NCBI RefSeq assembly: GCF_000699445.3
Contig: NC_067198.1
Location: 19,362,536-19,426,535, forward strand
From: Schistosoma haematobium
Lineage: Eukaryota; Platyhelminthes; Trematoda; Strigeidida; Schistosomatidae
DNA length: 64,000 nt
Direction: 5' to 3'
Made by a program: the position numbers and the translations under genes
Notes under the pieces: model-generated
Told to the model about the DNA's origin: nothing
Seen by the model: only the letters and a program-made list of their open reading frames with translations
The model's database searches: none
Part shown: in pieces, positions 21,845 through 33,797 of the stretch
How the letters are laid out: each line of letters opens with the position of its first letter
Position numbering within the stretch: position 1 is the first letter of the stretch

Positions 21845-23840
21845 TCATCCCGCTGAGCTAACACGAAAATTACTCACAAAAAGGTGTTGTGTGTCCTGCC
21901 TCATGCAGTTGTCCTTTGGACACTGCGGGCAAGCTCTCAGGTCACTAAGACCAACTCTAACCCAATCTCCTCCCCAGGTACCTCCAGAAGAATCCTTCAA
22001 CTGTGTGTGCAACCGGGAAGTAAAAACCGCCCTCATACCTCTGACAGCACTCAAGACCACTGTATTCACAATCAATCTTCCTCTTCGGTTCCTATTATTC
22101 CTCCTCAAGTGTCACCATGGCCAACGATTCTAGTGCGCAAAGTACTCTCTCAAGTCTACAGAAACCTGGCTCCAAACTACACATTAGGGCCTTCAATGTA
22201 CGTACCCTGTGTCAAACCGGCCAGCAGGCCTCCTTGTCTAAGAACCTAGAATCTCGTACGATTGATGTATTGTGTGTCTCCAAAATACGTATACAGTATG
22301 CTAATGTGGTCATTGACTTGACCTCACCTCGCGAAAACAGAGAGCCTACCAGATTCACCCTCCGTCTATCTGGCGACATGATGGCTAGTTCTCATGGACT
22401 GACGGGTGTAGGCATAGCAGTAAGTATGAAGGCAGAAGAGGCACTGTTAGAATAGATTGGCATTAACAGTCGCCTATATGCTGTTCGGCTAAACGGCTCC
22501 GTAAGAACTCCGAGGGGTAGGGGCGCGTGGCGTTGCGTTTCCTTCAGTTCTGCCTACGCTCCCACTAACTGTAGCTCGAGCAAAGTGAAGGATGAATTTT
22601 ACAGAGAGCTTCCCGAAGTTCTTCAAAAATCTAAACACGCAGACATAGTACTCGTAGTAGGTGACTTTAATGCCCAAGTAGGTAGATTAAACCAGATGGA
22701 AAGGCATTTAGGTGGATATTTTAATATTCTGGCTCAGCGAACAGATAATGGTGATCGTCTACTGCAACTGTGCTCAGACAATCGTTTATTTTTAACAAGC
22801 ACCAATTTTAAGCATAAGGAGAGGCATCGTCTAACATGGTGACCCCCTTCACCAAACTAACAATGGTCTGAAATAGACCATATTACCAACAGTCATCGTT
22901 GCAGGGGCTCAATAGAAGACTACCTCTCATTCTGGAGTACTTGTTTAGACTCTGATCATGCTGTAATGCGAGCACGAATTTGCTTGCGTCTACCTGGGCT
23001 CAGAAAAGCCAGATTAAGAAAACGCATTAGAGTTGAACTGAGTGACGAGAAAACCAAAAGTAGATTTAAGGAACGCCTGAGGTGACACCTAGGTAGTTGT
23101 GAAAACGAGGCTGACCCAGATGTTGCTTAGAAAGATATACGAACAGTTGTGAAAACAGCAGTGACATCTGTTAGTGATTTGAACCCAAATGGTTAAGAAG
23201 AGCTAGTGGATTTCTGTAACATGTATTACACTGATAGACTCTCGTAAACTCATCTCATCAGGCCCCGAACCAAAAGTCCACGGAACGATCGTGAGCAATG
23301 TCGGGCAATGAAAACAAAGGAGACGGAAAAAGCGACTAGGTTGACTAATATTTTAGCTCAAATCTGGGAGTTGGACGTAATCTCATCTGACTGGTCACAA
23401 TCACTGATTGTCCCAATACATAAGAAGGAGTCAAAATCATCCTGTGATAACCATAGTGGGATTATTTTGTCCAATATAGCATCTAAAATACTAACCTCAA
23501 TAATTATCGGACGCCTAATAAAGACTCGTGAACTGCAAACACGGGAAAATCATGCTAGCTTCAGACCTGGTCATGGCTGCATTAACCACATATTCGCCAT
23601 TATTCAGATCTTAGAACACAAGTATGCTTACCGGCCTCTGACAATTGTGGTCTTTCTTAACTTAAAATCAACATTTGACTCTGTAGACCGAGAGGTTCTG
23701 TAGCAGTGTCCGTCATTTTAAGGTGTATCTTAAAAGTACATAAACCTTGTGAAGGCTCTTTACTGGAACACTACTAGTCGAGTCAGAGCTTATGGCGACT
23801 TGTCTTCTGAATTTGGTAGTACACAGATGGTCGTCTGTAT
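21845..23840 (+). mobile_element. RTE-clade (SR2-like) LINE, 5' region and endonuclease, 3'-truncated
   Basis: A long leader (21845-22116) precedes an ATG at 22117 opening the endonuclease: IRAFNVRTLCQTGQQ, then (22585-22842) VLVVGDFNAQVGR with intact GDFN, and (about 22865-22985) EIDHITN and SDHAVM with intact SDH. An in-frame stop follows 22454 and others follow. RT begins at about 23308 (IVPIHKKESKSSCDNHSG, then FRPGHGCINHIF and VVFLNLKSTFDSVDREVL), breaks at 23701 and fades out near 23840, before the catalytic YADD. The 5' end is present while the 3' half is missing, the reverse of ordinary LINE truncation. Confidence 0.8.
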
Positions 23841-24421
23841 TGCATTGCTACTCATTTTTCTCGCAACCAAAAAGTTTCTAAAGCGCTACTCATGTTCTGG
23901 TGTTTATAAGGGATTTATTTCAATGTGACTATGGAGTGTAGAACTTTAACAAATATCTCAATAGGGGTGGTGAAAGTGGGTTTTTAGACACTGATGAGTC
24001 ATCTACAAAAATAGTAAGGTATTACTGGAATCACGTAAAAACTGGCCAATTGTTGGAAACATGAACCTGTATTTTATTAGCTATTTATACTAAAGATGTC
24101 CACAATAATTGAAAACAGTATGCATTGCAATCCATCAAGGTGCACTGACTGATAAGCCTCCAAGTTACAACGTTTTTAACCACTGTATACTTCATTGTGA
24201 TGTTTTTTTTATATTCTTAAGTATTTCTTATCAAGTACTAACTTTGTAAATTAAGGTTTTGACTTTACAAAACTCTAGGTCTCAGGTCTCTATGGAAAGA
24301 AAGTAAGGAATGAGATGTACCGTCTGATACGTTGTCCTCTGACTACTAAAAGAATATCATTTCTCAGTAAAATTTTCGTTTAAATGTCTCACATCTCTTA
24401 GATAGTGTTATTTCATTTGCA
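23841..24421 (+). other. Region upstream of the TRNT1-like start codon
   Basis: AT-rich. It would hold the promoter and 5' UTR of the CCA-adding enzyme gene. The frame of the first exon stays open back to 24371 without another ATG. An acceptor-like CTCTTAG at 24396-24402 could receive an upstream exon or a trans-spliced leader. I see no clear TATA box tied to a start. Confidence 0.4.
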
Positions 24422-24709
24422 ATGGGACGTCCACTTACTACGGACACAATAGATTTAACACCATTTCCTGAGTTATATACTAAAGAGAACATCATTTTAC
24501 ATAAAATTTTCAACAAGTATGGGTTTGAGCTACGTATCGCCGGAGGCGCAGTACGTGATATTTTACTAGGAATTTCTCCACATGACATTGACTTCGCAAC
24601 AAACGCTACTCCACCTCAGATGTATGAAATGTTTTCCAAGGAAGGAATTCGAATGCTGAATAGAAATGGAGAATCACATGGAACTGTTACAGCCAGAATT
24701 AATGATAAG
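24422..24709 (+). CDS. TRNT1: CCA-adding tRNA nucleotidyltransferase (TRNT1-like), exon 1
   Basis: Adds or repairs the 3'-terminal CCA of cytosolic and mitochondrial tRNAs from CTP and ATP. This exon gives residues 1-96: the catalytic head of a class II nucleotidyltransferase, with RIAGGAVRDILLG (residues 38-50), the metal-binding pair D55 and D57 in HDIDFAT, and IRMLNRNGESHGTVTARI. ATG 24422 is the first in-frame Met after a stop at 24368. Donor is K|GTATAG at 24710, phase 0. The short N terminus (MGRPLTTDTIDL) does not look like a mitochondrial presequence, so an upstream exon or a second start may supply one. Joins exon 2 at 26520. Confidence 0.93.
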
Positions 24710-26519
24710 GTATAGTTATATTCACATGAAATGTTTATTTAACGTATTTTCACTTGTCTTACCTATAAATAGGTTTAGTATGACTTGACATATTTTGTAG
24801 GTACAAAAGTTCTCCATTAATATTTTGTTTTGTAACTAGGTGATACAACTTTAGTCTTTCATTTTCTGCCTGGACATCATTATCTCTCATACCTATCACC
24901 ATATATGTTTATTACTAAGTAACCAGAAGTTTAGGCTAGTTGGTTAAAGGAATTGACTCCCACAATTAAGATATATATTAGGACCTTGATCTGTCTACTT
25001 CGGTTTGGGCACCCGAGTTATTTAATGAGTCTTCATACGAAGCGTATGTGGTTCAAAGCCTAGTACATAAACAGTTGCTTGATGGAGGAGCTACATCAGA
25101 TTGAAATTTGATCTAAAGAAACATTTGGATGGTTCCCCAGTCCTCTGTAAAGGAATCTGGGATCGCAATAATACTTATAAATACTATTGATGGTAGTTAT
25201 AAACGTTTGTCACTTCCTGGCGAATTTGAATGGCTCATAGATAAGTTTAACAGAAGCTTGATATTAACATGGTTGTCATTCTTGCTTTCATCACTGATGT
25301 CACCAGTCAGCTTATCCTAAATTACTAAAGGCTAAATCCAATGTAACCACAGTTAAGAAATGTAGGTTCCTGATACACACAGAGCAGCGCATTTCAACAC
25401 AGTTAAAAATACAGAATTTCTTAGACGACTAGCGAATAAAAACGTCATAGTTACCGTCAACTACATTTCATTTCTTATTGATCTAACCACAGCCTAAATA
25501 AGTTATCTTCGGATGCTAGTACATGCAACTGTATGTAGTTACTGAGTTGCATTGAAAAATATTTTTGGGTATATAAATAAGGTAAAGTACCTATATATTG
25601 GTCTTAGTCGTTAATAGTTCCAGGTTATGAGACATAACACCCATCTTTTGGTTAAGTTAAATCCAGTGCATTATCTGGCTTATTTTTTAAAAGTCGTGGG
25701 TCCGTAATAAACTCAAACCGTATAAAAGTTTACTAAGAAGGTTCCAAGTCTAGAAGCAGTTTTGCCAGTCAGATATTTGATGGTCAAATGCCTATCTGTT
25801 CATGCTTCTCAACTTTGTTAAAAAAAATTCTAGCTACAGTATGTCCCTATCATAAATACGTACAGCTCTAAATTTGTTTGTGTTGTCATAGGTTAGTAAA
25901 TTTACACAACAATGCCACTAAATTCTCATTTTAGCAGTACTTTTTTTATAAAGATCGATATTCGGTTGGTATGTAATGTAACTGAATAAAAGGTATGTTG
26001 CAATGAACTTTGTTTGATATTCTGTTTTCAAAATTAACCATCAGAGAACTCTCAAATGAAGCTTAACTTTACATACACCACAATATTCTTGTAATTCTCA
26101 GACTGAATTAAACATTCTTGCTGTCATAACTAATAATTCGTTAAACTAATTGCTTTTCATCTGTATCCATGGTGTACCACCCTTGTAAGTCACACTGTAT
26201 AGTAGGATATGGAGCTTTTTTTACATCGATGCATTAAATATGGGTTTTTGGTCAATTAACTAGTAGTAACCAACATTAGGACCTGACATAAATGCCCATC
26301 CACCCAAGTTACCACACCATGTCACAAGGAGATGAAATCGCTAAGGAATCGGAATGATTGAAAAAGACTAAACAGTGAATACATTATACATTTCGGTCGA
26401 AGTAATATTGTCAACAAAATTCATGAAACGGATAAATATTCTAGCTGAGCATATGAACCTATATCTATTTCTACAAATTTAGATGAAATTAAGTTAAAAT
26501 AAATGTTTTCTTTTTCCAG
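24710..26519 (+). other. TRNT1-like intron 1
   Basis: 1.8 kb, GTATAG…TTTTTCCAG. Contains no clear coding remnant. A tRNA-like or LINE-derived stretch may exist at about 24930-25120 (AGGCTAGTTGGTTAA and GTGGTTCAAAGCC), but it is too decayed to assign. Confidence 0.6.
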
Positions 26520-26924
26520 GAAAATTTTGAAGTTACCACTCTACGTATTGATGTTGTCACAGATGGAAGGCATAGTGAAGTTGTCTTTACAAATGACTGG
26601 AAGTTAGATGCTGAAAGAAGAGATCTTACAGTGAATTCGATGTTTCTAGGTGTTGATATGCAGGGGTTATTTGATGAGGCTAATGAAGCAACAACAGATT
26701 CTTCCGCAAATGAAAATAATACAAGTAATAAACAAAAAGTGTTAGGACATTTATGGGATTATTTTAACGGTTGCGATGACTTGAAAAATCATCGCATACG
26801 ATTTGTAGGGGATCCAGATGCTAGGATAAAAGAGGATTACTTAAGAATGCTAAGATATTTCCGATTTCATGGTCGTCTGTCAACAGAAGACACATATGAT
26901 AGGCATGATGAAGATGTGTTGAAG
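26520..26924 (+). CDS. TRNT1: CCA-adding tRNA nucleotidyltransferase (TRNT1-like), exon 2
   Basis: Residues 97-231. Acceptor TTTTTCCAG at 26511-26519; frame opens at once with [20 protein letters not shown]. It then gives motif B ([14 protein letters not shown]129/R130/D131), motif C and D region ([28 protein letters not shown] with E201, D202 and R205). Between B and C is a Ser/Asn/Thr-rich insertion of roughly 25-30 residues (about 147-172, [18 protein letters not shown]) absent from the compact animal enzymes I know; it probably forms a surface loop. Donor K|GTACGG at 26925, phase 0. Confidence 0.93.
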
Positions 26925-28551
26925 GTACGGATCACTTTTTCGAGTGAATATTTGTAACATTTCAGTTTTTTAGTGGCATCGTTTAACAACTTTACGTTTT
27001 CTTTCTGGTAGGGATTATTCATTTCGTTTAATAACTTTGGTAACATACTTATATTCCCTTAGTATATGTACTGTTTATGAATTATCAAAGTATTTTTACT
27101 TCGGAAAGTTCAGAGTTATACTGAACACTATAAAGTATGTTATCTGTCATCTGGGTTTTGTCAGAGTATCAAAATGTCAGATATGGAACAGCTTTATTGA
27201 TATTTGGTTTTTAATAAGTCACTAAATTAGGGTCAGTGCATGTTTTGAATTAACGGTAGAGTATTCATTCTCTGCGTCTACCCTGATTTCCATAGTTGCC
27301 ATCTCATTCTCATTAGAAATTTAAAAAATTAAATCCGAGAATTTTTCATGCGTCTAGTTCTCTTTGTAGCTTTGAACGAAGTAATGACAATAAACGGCTT
27401 GTATAATAAGATTAATTCATTCTATTTCAACGTTTCCCACTAGTTGTGACCAGCATGAATTTACAGATAACAGGATTAACAGCAAAACTTGAGAAATTTT
27501 AGTTGAAGTTGTGACAAAGGTACGCGATACAAACTCCCCCAAAAATAGATGGATGAGAGTATTCTTAATACCACTCATATTGGCGTTTCAGAAATACCTA
27601 ATTTTTTTTGTTCTCTAAATGACTATTCAGCCGTTAAGTGAAAAAAGTGGGGCAATATTAAATGTACAATTTTAACGTCAAGCTTTTCCAACCATTTATT
27701 TTAGATTATGAATATTAAAGATCCCAAGCAATTTACAGATGTACTGTGCACCCCTTTCCTTAGGAACTAGCAGTAGTAGTAATAGTCTAACATTGAAGAC
27801 GTCTTATTGAAAAAAAAGAAGCTCTACATATAACACTAAGATGGATTCAACTGCGTCGAAGGTGCTAGAAGTTGCGAAATAATCTGTTAGCCCCATTCAC
27901 CTGAAGATGGATATTAAACAGGGACTGTGTTCAAAAAGACATCAATATCTAGCATTTAACCAACAACTTGTTGAACGTGTCATGCGACTTTAATATAGAG
28001 AATAGTAAATTTGGATCGCTAGTGGTGACTATTATGCTGCCGGTAATCCAAGCCCCTGATTTTTTGGGAACAACAATTAACATGTAAACTATTATTAGCC
28101 GCTCCAAAATGACTTAAAGATAGTGTCTGTTAACAGCTAGTGTACTGACTACATTTCTATTTTTGTTCAATGAACGGAGCATTTGAGTCGGGAAGATAAG
28201 TTAGTGTGATAAGCATGCTATGTATTTTGTGTTCATTTAGACCTCATGGCATATTAGAAGACTTCTCGTCTGAACTGGTTTTAAGACGTGAGTTGGAGCC
28301 TCTATGATAGATATTATTCTACAAGGCAACTTAATCATGTTTCATTAGTATAGAATCAAACTTTCTTTTTTATTCTGTTTCTGGAATAATCTTCCAAATG
28401 GATTCAATTTTCGACAATACTGGTGGGATTTTTAACGAATAATAACATTTTCCAATATGTGATTTTTTTATAGTTCATATGCTTGTATGCTTGTTACAAC
28501 TATTGAGTTTTGAGTTTTTTAAATCACGATATTGTTTATTAATAATAATAG
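26925..28551 (+). other. TRNT1-like intron 2
   Basis: 1.6 kb, GTACGG…AATAATAATAG. AT-rich, with no recognised mobile-element coding sequence. A second AG lies six bases inside exon 3 (ACTATAG), but homology of the residues TIASNANGL to the family favours the first. Confidence 0.6.
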
Positions 28552-28806
28552 ACTATAGCCTCCAATGCTAATGGTTTGTCAATAATATCTGGTGAACGCT
28601 GTTTCAGTGAATTGAAGAAAATTCTACTATACCCTTCAACTCCATTCCTTTTACGTCGGATGGCAGATGCTGGGCTATTTGTTCACTTAGGTCTTCCTGA
28701 AAACCCTAACTTTAAAGAATTAGATAAAATCTGGAATAGAGGTATACTTTCTTCTGCACCAAACCCGATTACTTGTTTAGCTGCAATCATGACATCGCCT
28801 GTTGAA
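28552..28806 (+). CDS. TRNT1: CCA-adding tRNA nucleotidyltransferase (TRNT1-like), exon 3
   Basis: Residues 232-316, exactly 85 codons in phase 0. It begins TIASNANGLSIISGERCFSE, the neck-domain signature (motif E, ISGER followed by EL) that follows the catalytic head in class II enzymes, then LKKILLYPSTPFLLRRMADA and HLGLPENPNFKELDKIWN of the helical body. Donor GAA|GTAAGT at 28807. The start was placed at 28552 so that exon 2's terminal Lys is followed by the family's conserved neck residues. Confidence 0.92.
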
Positions 28807-29947
28807 GTAAGTTCAGTCATTTTTGAAACAAAGAAACAATTTCATTTGTTATCACAATTCAATTCGTTCAAACTTTGGGCTAAAATTCATTACAATTTCG
28901 ATTCAAAGCCGCTCTGTTACAACATCTAAAATTAATGGTCGAAAGTATAGTTGGAATCCATCCTAAAATCTCTAGGATTTTGCCAACTTGCATCATCTGT
29001 AGTGTAGGTGAGGTGTCGATCTCTCAAGCAAAGCGGCGGTATACTACTCAGTGGTTTACTCTGCTCTATTTCATTGCTGTAAAACACAGTCTTTGATGGT
29101 AAAAGGTATGCTTAAACTTCAGGTTTTTTATTTAAAGCATTTTTCACGTATCTTGGATCAAATTGGTGAACAATAGCGAGTTCGCACTCAGGGTACAAGA
29201 AGGTAAATCTGTTGGTCATGCTAGGAATCTGCAGCGATCGAGGTAACTAGGATACGTGTCACACATTCCTAACCACCATCTACCTCAATGGGTAATGTTA
29301 GCTGGAGTAGGAGTAAGTTGGAAGGAAGCTAATGGCAGTTAAACCAAGATGCTGCATCAGTTCATAAAAATATTGACAACTGGACTGAATCATGTCGATA
29401 TATATGGTTGAGGTTTGTGCGGTTACTGTGACCACAGGTTCAGAGACATTAAATGATGTGGTTTAGAATCGATGTCAGTGGTGCATGTCCATTCAGTTTT
29501 TTTATTTCCATAGATCTTAAGTTTCAAAGTAGTTTTATATGTTTCCTTCCACAGATTTATTCTTTAATTATATTGTCTGTGCTTAATGTTTTCTCCTACC
29601 ACTGATACTGTTAATACTTCTACTACTCTGGTGTTTTTTCTTGATAATTTTATCTCGCTGTGGTGATGAGGTGTGGCAACTTAAACCGATGTACCACATG
29701 TACTATATTCAACGTTACCTATAATTGACTAGCTGGCTAACTCATAACAGCTTTCCTCACCTCTGAGCAATTTACTTCTCACTTCTAAGGATTCCATTGG
29801 TTAATAAAGTAAACCCACCATCTTATGTGTAGGTGAAGAGACATTGTCATGTATATTTTGTTTTTATTTACTACCTAATTTAGAGTCATTTAATCCTTTT
29901 TGTTTTTTATTTCATTTTTGTCCCATTTCACTGTTATTTGCTTCCAG
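28807..29947 (+). other. TRNT1-like intron 3, containing a sense RTE remnant
   Basis: 1.14 kb, GTAAGT…TTGCTTCCAG. About two thirds is a decayed LINE (see 28960-29720). Nothing else is recognisable. Confidence 0.7.
28960..29720 (+). mobile_element. Decayed RTE (SR2-like) LINE, 3' coding end and 3' UTR
   Basis: Broken frames reproduce the C-terminal RTE region: EVSISQAKRRYTTQ, then (about 29215-29330) GKSVGHARN, HIPNHHLPQWVMLAGVG and SWKEANGS, which align with RMSSQRIPRRALFADSGTGW of the minus-strand copy at 3138-3300. It ends with a T-rich 3' UTR and the word GGCAACTTAAACCGATGTAC shared with about 4380. It is dead, 5'-truncated, and in sense orientation in the TRNT1-like intron. Confidence 0.65.
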
Positions 29948-30430
29948 GTTGAGAACTTAGACAAACGTTTACGTTTATCTAATCTAGATTTAACAATTCT
30001 ATTGTACATATTACATAAACGCGATTATTATTTTAATTTATCTAATGAAAATGATAAAAGTGAAATGAAATTTTATCAAAAAGAATATTTATTATCATTT
30101 GAACCGAATAAAATAAAACCAGCTATAACTGAATTGTTAAAATATTTAGGCAAAGATAAATTATTTATTGATGAATGGTTATCATGGCAACCACCAAAGT
30201 TTCCAGTCAGTGGTACATTAATTATTGATCAATGGGATATACCTAATAAATTAATTCGACCAGTTTTATTTAAACTACGTGAACAGTGGTGTGAATCAGA
30301 TTATAAATTATCAAGCGATGAATTATTAACTGAAAGTAATAAACAATTTATATTGGATCATTTAAATAATCATTCTGTTGATTGTATACCTGAAAGATTT
30401 ATAATTCAAGCTAAAAAATCACGAAGATGA
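29948..30430 (+). CDS. TRNT1: CCA-adding tRNA nucleotidyltransferase (TRNT1-like), terminal exon
   Basis: Residues 317-476, ending at TGA 30428-30430. Acceptor TTGCTTCCAG at 29938-29947, phase 0. The sequence gives the tail domain: VENLDKRLRLSNLDL, ITELLKYLGKDKLF, PPKFPVSGTLIIDQWDIP and KLREQWCESDYKLSSDELL. These match the C-terminal order of animal CCA-adding enzymes (LLKY, PFPVSG, LREQW, DELL). The total of 476 residues is about 40 more than typical vertebrate enzymes, mostly from the loop in exon 2 and longer ends. No stop or frameshift anywhere, so the gene looks functional. Confidence 0.93.
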   Translation, partial: VENLDKRLRLSNLDLTILLYILHKRDYYFNLSNENDKSEMKFYQKEYLLSFEPNKIKPAITELLKYLGKDKLFIDEWLSWQPPKFPVSGTLIIDQWDIPNKLIRPVLFKLREQWCESDYKLSSDELLTESNKQFILDHLNNHSVDCIPERFIIQAKKSRR

Positions 30431-30520
30431 CAATATTGACTCGTTTATTTTTTTGTAGTATGTATATGTATTTACATAAATATATATGGAGTATTATTGT
30501 TGTTACTTATGAAAGAGAAA

Positions 30521-30537
30521 GTGTGTGTGTGTGTGTG
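30521..30537. repeat. (GT)n microsatellite in the TRNT1-like 3' UTR
   Basis: About eight GT units followed by GGGAGAGAGA, 90 bp after the stop codon. Confidence 0.9.
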
Positions 30538-30576
30538 GGAGAGAGAAAAAGGGATTATCAGACTGTGTTCCTGTTA

Positions 30577-30582
30577 ATTAAA
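30577..30582 (+). terminator. Possible poly(A) signal ATTAAA
   Basis: ATTAAA about 147 bp after the TRNT1-like stop codon. No AATAAA is seen closer. Weak but plausible. Confidence 0.35.
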
Positions 30583-30869
30583 ATACAGATAATTTATTGG
30601 GTATATTGAATATCACTCTGGAATACAAGTATGTTGATAGTGATAATAATTTTTATAATTTCAATTTATGAGATGATTTTAGATTGTTTTGGTGAACGAA
30701 ATACTACTTTGTATAGTACTATACTAGTCAGTCAGTTACAAGCAAAGTAGAACGTCACACAAGTATATGTTAGCTCAAGTTTACTACATCACATCAAAAC
30801 AACAAGATGCAACTATCAATGTGAATATCAAAGTAGTGGTAGTGTTATTGATAGTTCCTTGATGACCTC

Positions 30870-31900
30870 CGCAAAGATTGTAGTCTCTATTTTTTGTTCT
30901 CGAGGTTTTTCACTGATATATTCTACAAATGTACTATGAACGTAAACTTCAAATTCAATGGTGAAATATATAGACAAATAGATGGTGTAGCGATGGGTTC
31001 ACCACTAGGTCCCATATTGTCTGACATTTTTCTCGCTGAACTAGAAAATGGTTCACTCGTGCAGTAGGTTGACAAGTTTTCATCTTACTGCTGGTATATG
31101 GACGATATGGTCGTCCTTTGTAACGACCATACTGACCTGATGAAAATACTCAAGTGAGTTAAGGACGTTCATCCGTCTATAAAATTCACATGTATGGACG
31201 GGAATAGAGATAGAATATTCTTTCCAGACGTTCTGCTTACAAGGGGAATAGATGATTCACTAAGAAATTTAAACAAGAAAACTACTTGGACTGATCTTTA
31301 TGAAAATTTTCCTATTTTTGTTCTTCTACAATATAAAACGAAACTGATTGAGACATTTCACTATAGATCAAGACCATATGCACCCTAGATGCAATTAAAA
31401 AGGAAAAAAAGATATTGCCTACTACCCTGAAAGAAGATAGATATACGGAGAAATTTATAAATAAACATTTAACCAAGAAAGGAGAGTATAAGGAAGGCCT
31501 AACTGTGATCAAAAAGCCTCTGTTTATGTGTTTACAATTAGGAGGTGGTGCACCCGGTGAAATGCTAATACTATAGTGGCGCAGAGCAATTTAAAGAACT
31601 TTTAATGCAGGTAATGTACAACTATTTTTTTCTACACATCCGATGAACACTTCGATATTGGAAAAGAAATTACCTAGACTATTCACTTCTTTCTGTATCT
31701 ATCAGTTCTACTGCTCTTGTGGAGCAAGTTATGTTGACAGGTGTTTTAGGAATTTGTATTTTCGAGCTTGCGAGCACCTCTCGATGTGGTTAAGCAAAGG
31801 TATAGTTGAAACTGTTAACAGTTCGATTTTAGCTCAATCAAAACAGATTCAGTTATACAATGGTTCAGTAAACATATGAAATTGGATCTAACTATTATAA
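30870..31900 (+). mobile_element. Penelope-like element, reverse transcriptase and GIY-YIG remnants
   Basis: Frames on the + strand show the Penelope-type RT motif VAMGSPLGPILSDIFLAELE (about 30987-31046). After a stop comes YCWYMDDMVVL (about 31086-31118), with the catalytic YMDD. A second stop and FTCMDGNRDRIFF follow. After a further break, 31643-31879 gives IYQFYCSCGASYVD and RACEHLSMWL, the C-terminal GIY-YIG endonuclease pattern of Penelope elements, with the second Tyr kept and Gly replaced by Asp. Several stops: dead copy. Lies downstream of TRNT1. The nearest family known in schistosomes is the Cercyon/Perere group. Confidence 0.8.
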
Positions 31901-32515
31901 GTACTAGGAATTTACAATTACAGTGATTGATAATCTGAATATTACAAATTTATGTAAATATTTTGAAATGCTACACTGTATTCTGAAATGAGGGGAAATA
32001 AAATTGGTTACTGAGCAATATTAAGTAGTATAATTAACATACTGAAGGTAATCGAATCAGAGAGAAATGAGGATTAGTGTTAGCAGAAACAGCAATATAA
32101 TCGTTTAAGTCTGTTCAATTCATGTACGTGTGTAAACGTCAGTAATTAGTCACCAAAATAATTATAAATAGCATACTTGATGTGCGAACGATAGTGTAAC
32201 CTTAAACTAGTTCGGACAAGATGAAAAAGATTGATTTGATCAAAATGACACCTCTATTAATACATATTTTGAATTCCATTGTATGGAACTTAGTTCGAAT
32301 GTTTTAAAATTTAATACAAAACGTGAGAAAATATTTCCTAAGCGTACTCGTTTTCTAAAGGTTTGTTTATCTATTAGTTTAGTCCTTCTTTAATGTTACA
32401 AACTAGGGCGATATCAGATAGTCTTTAATCATATAATAATTCTACTACAAATTATTCAATCCTAGATGACGTTGGCAAATTTTCCACCTAGTATTAAACT
32501 TGTTTAGAGGGCCTG
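31901..32515. other. Intergenic stretch
   Basis: AT-rich; I see no gene, tRNA-like repeat or LINE remnant. Confidence 0.4.
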
Positions 32516-33017
32516 TAGTGCTATGTTAAGCCCACATAGCTTATTCTAGTTTCCGGACAGGCCAGTCTATTCATTCTTCTTGAGTCAAGTTGGGACCCTG
32601 TTAATTATTAGCTCATCAACTTTGACTGTTTTTATGTAAGCATATGTGGGTGCATTTCTTATCTTACTCATTACATGTCCGTAACATATTTTTGTCTGAC
32701 TAGAAATATTGACTCACTATGGATTAAATTGAGTTGGATCACACGCCTTCTCCACTCCACGTCGTTTCGCTTCGTTCTCTTCTCTTCACTTCGTCCCTCT
32801 GATTGTTTATACAGATCAATATGTGTACAAAATATACGTATTCAAAAATCCATTCTCGTATTTGTCTCATTTAATTCCGTTATTCGTTAACGCGATTTAA
32901 GTCGATTATTACATACGAGAATAGTCAGAATGTATATTTCGACATCAATCGTTCGATAACTATTATTTGTCCGATCTTACTGGATTCAGATATCGGGTCA
33001 CAAAAGGCCCGATGTTA
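32516..33017. repeat. Possible solo LTR or other dispersed repeat
   Basis: A block less AT-rich than its flanks that starts TGTAGTGCTATG and ends near CCCGATGTTACG, roughly the TG…CA-like terminal symmetry of an LTR. It contains pyrimidine-rich and TTCG-rich stretches in the middle. I could not find a second copy, a primer-binding site or a target duplication in the window, so this is only a suggestion. Confidence 0.25.
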
Positions 33018-33797
33018 CGGATAACCCTCACATGAAGTGTTGTTGAAGAGCGGGTAAACGAATCTGTAATCGATGGTTTGTATCGAAGTTTATCCCTCAA
33101 AGTTTATCAAAAGATAAACACTTATTTCATTTAAATACTAAGGTGTATACATCATTCTCTTTTCCAGTGAATGACTTATAGAGCACTGCATATACTTAAT
33201 TATTTTGGTGCATTTAAATTCTCTGAGTCAAATATTCTAAACATGAAGCTTTAATTACCTTTTAGGTCTATATCATTAGTAATTCAAAAAAGGAATGAGC
33301 TACTAGAACTACGTTACACGTGGTTAACACATTTAATTTAATTGCATGTTACGGAGTTCGAGGAGTTTATCTTAACTGGAATTATCTTTTAAGCTGCAAA
33401 TTTCTACTGTCTCAAAAGTTCACATCGCTATAACTGTATAATAAAAGTAATTCATTTGATATTCATACAAACTACTTGACGTTAGATATTCTCTTCGTAT
33501 AAATTTATATAAATAAAAATATTCAATCAAATTTTCCAAAAACTAAGTGAGTTAAATTAATCTTTTATCCATAAGATAAAACCCGACAGTCATTGAAATA
33601 TAACTTCTATTAGTTTAACGGTGATTATCAATTAGTATTTCTCCATTGACTTTCGTCTATCATTTAGGCAGACTGAAAACTAAAGTCACTATTTTGTTAT
33701 AGCATATCAATACTACATTTTATGACAAATATTAAATAGTATACAACTTAATAAAAGCTGTCAATATAGTCCGAAGTACTCATGATAAATATTATTC
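33018..33797. other. Intergenic stretch
   Basis: AT-rich; nothing recognisable. Confidence 0.4.
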
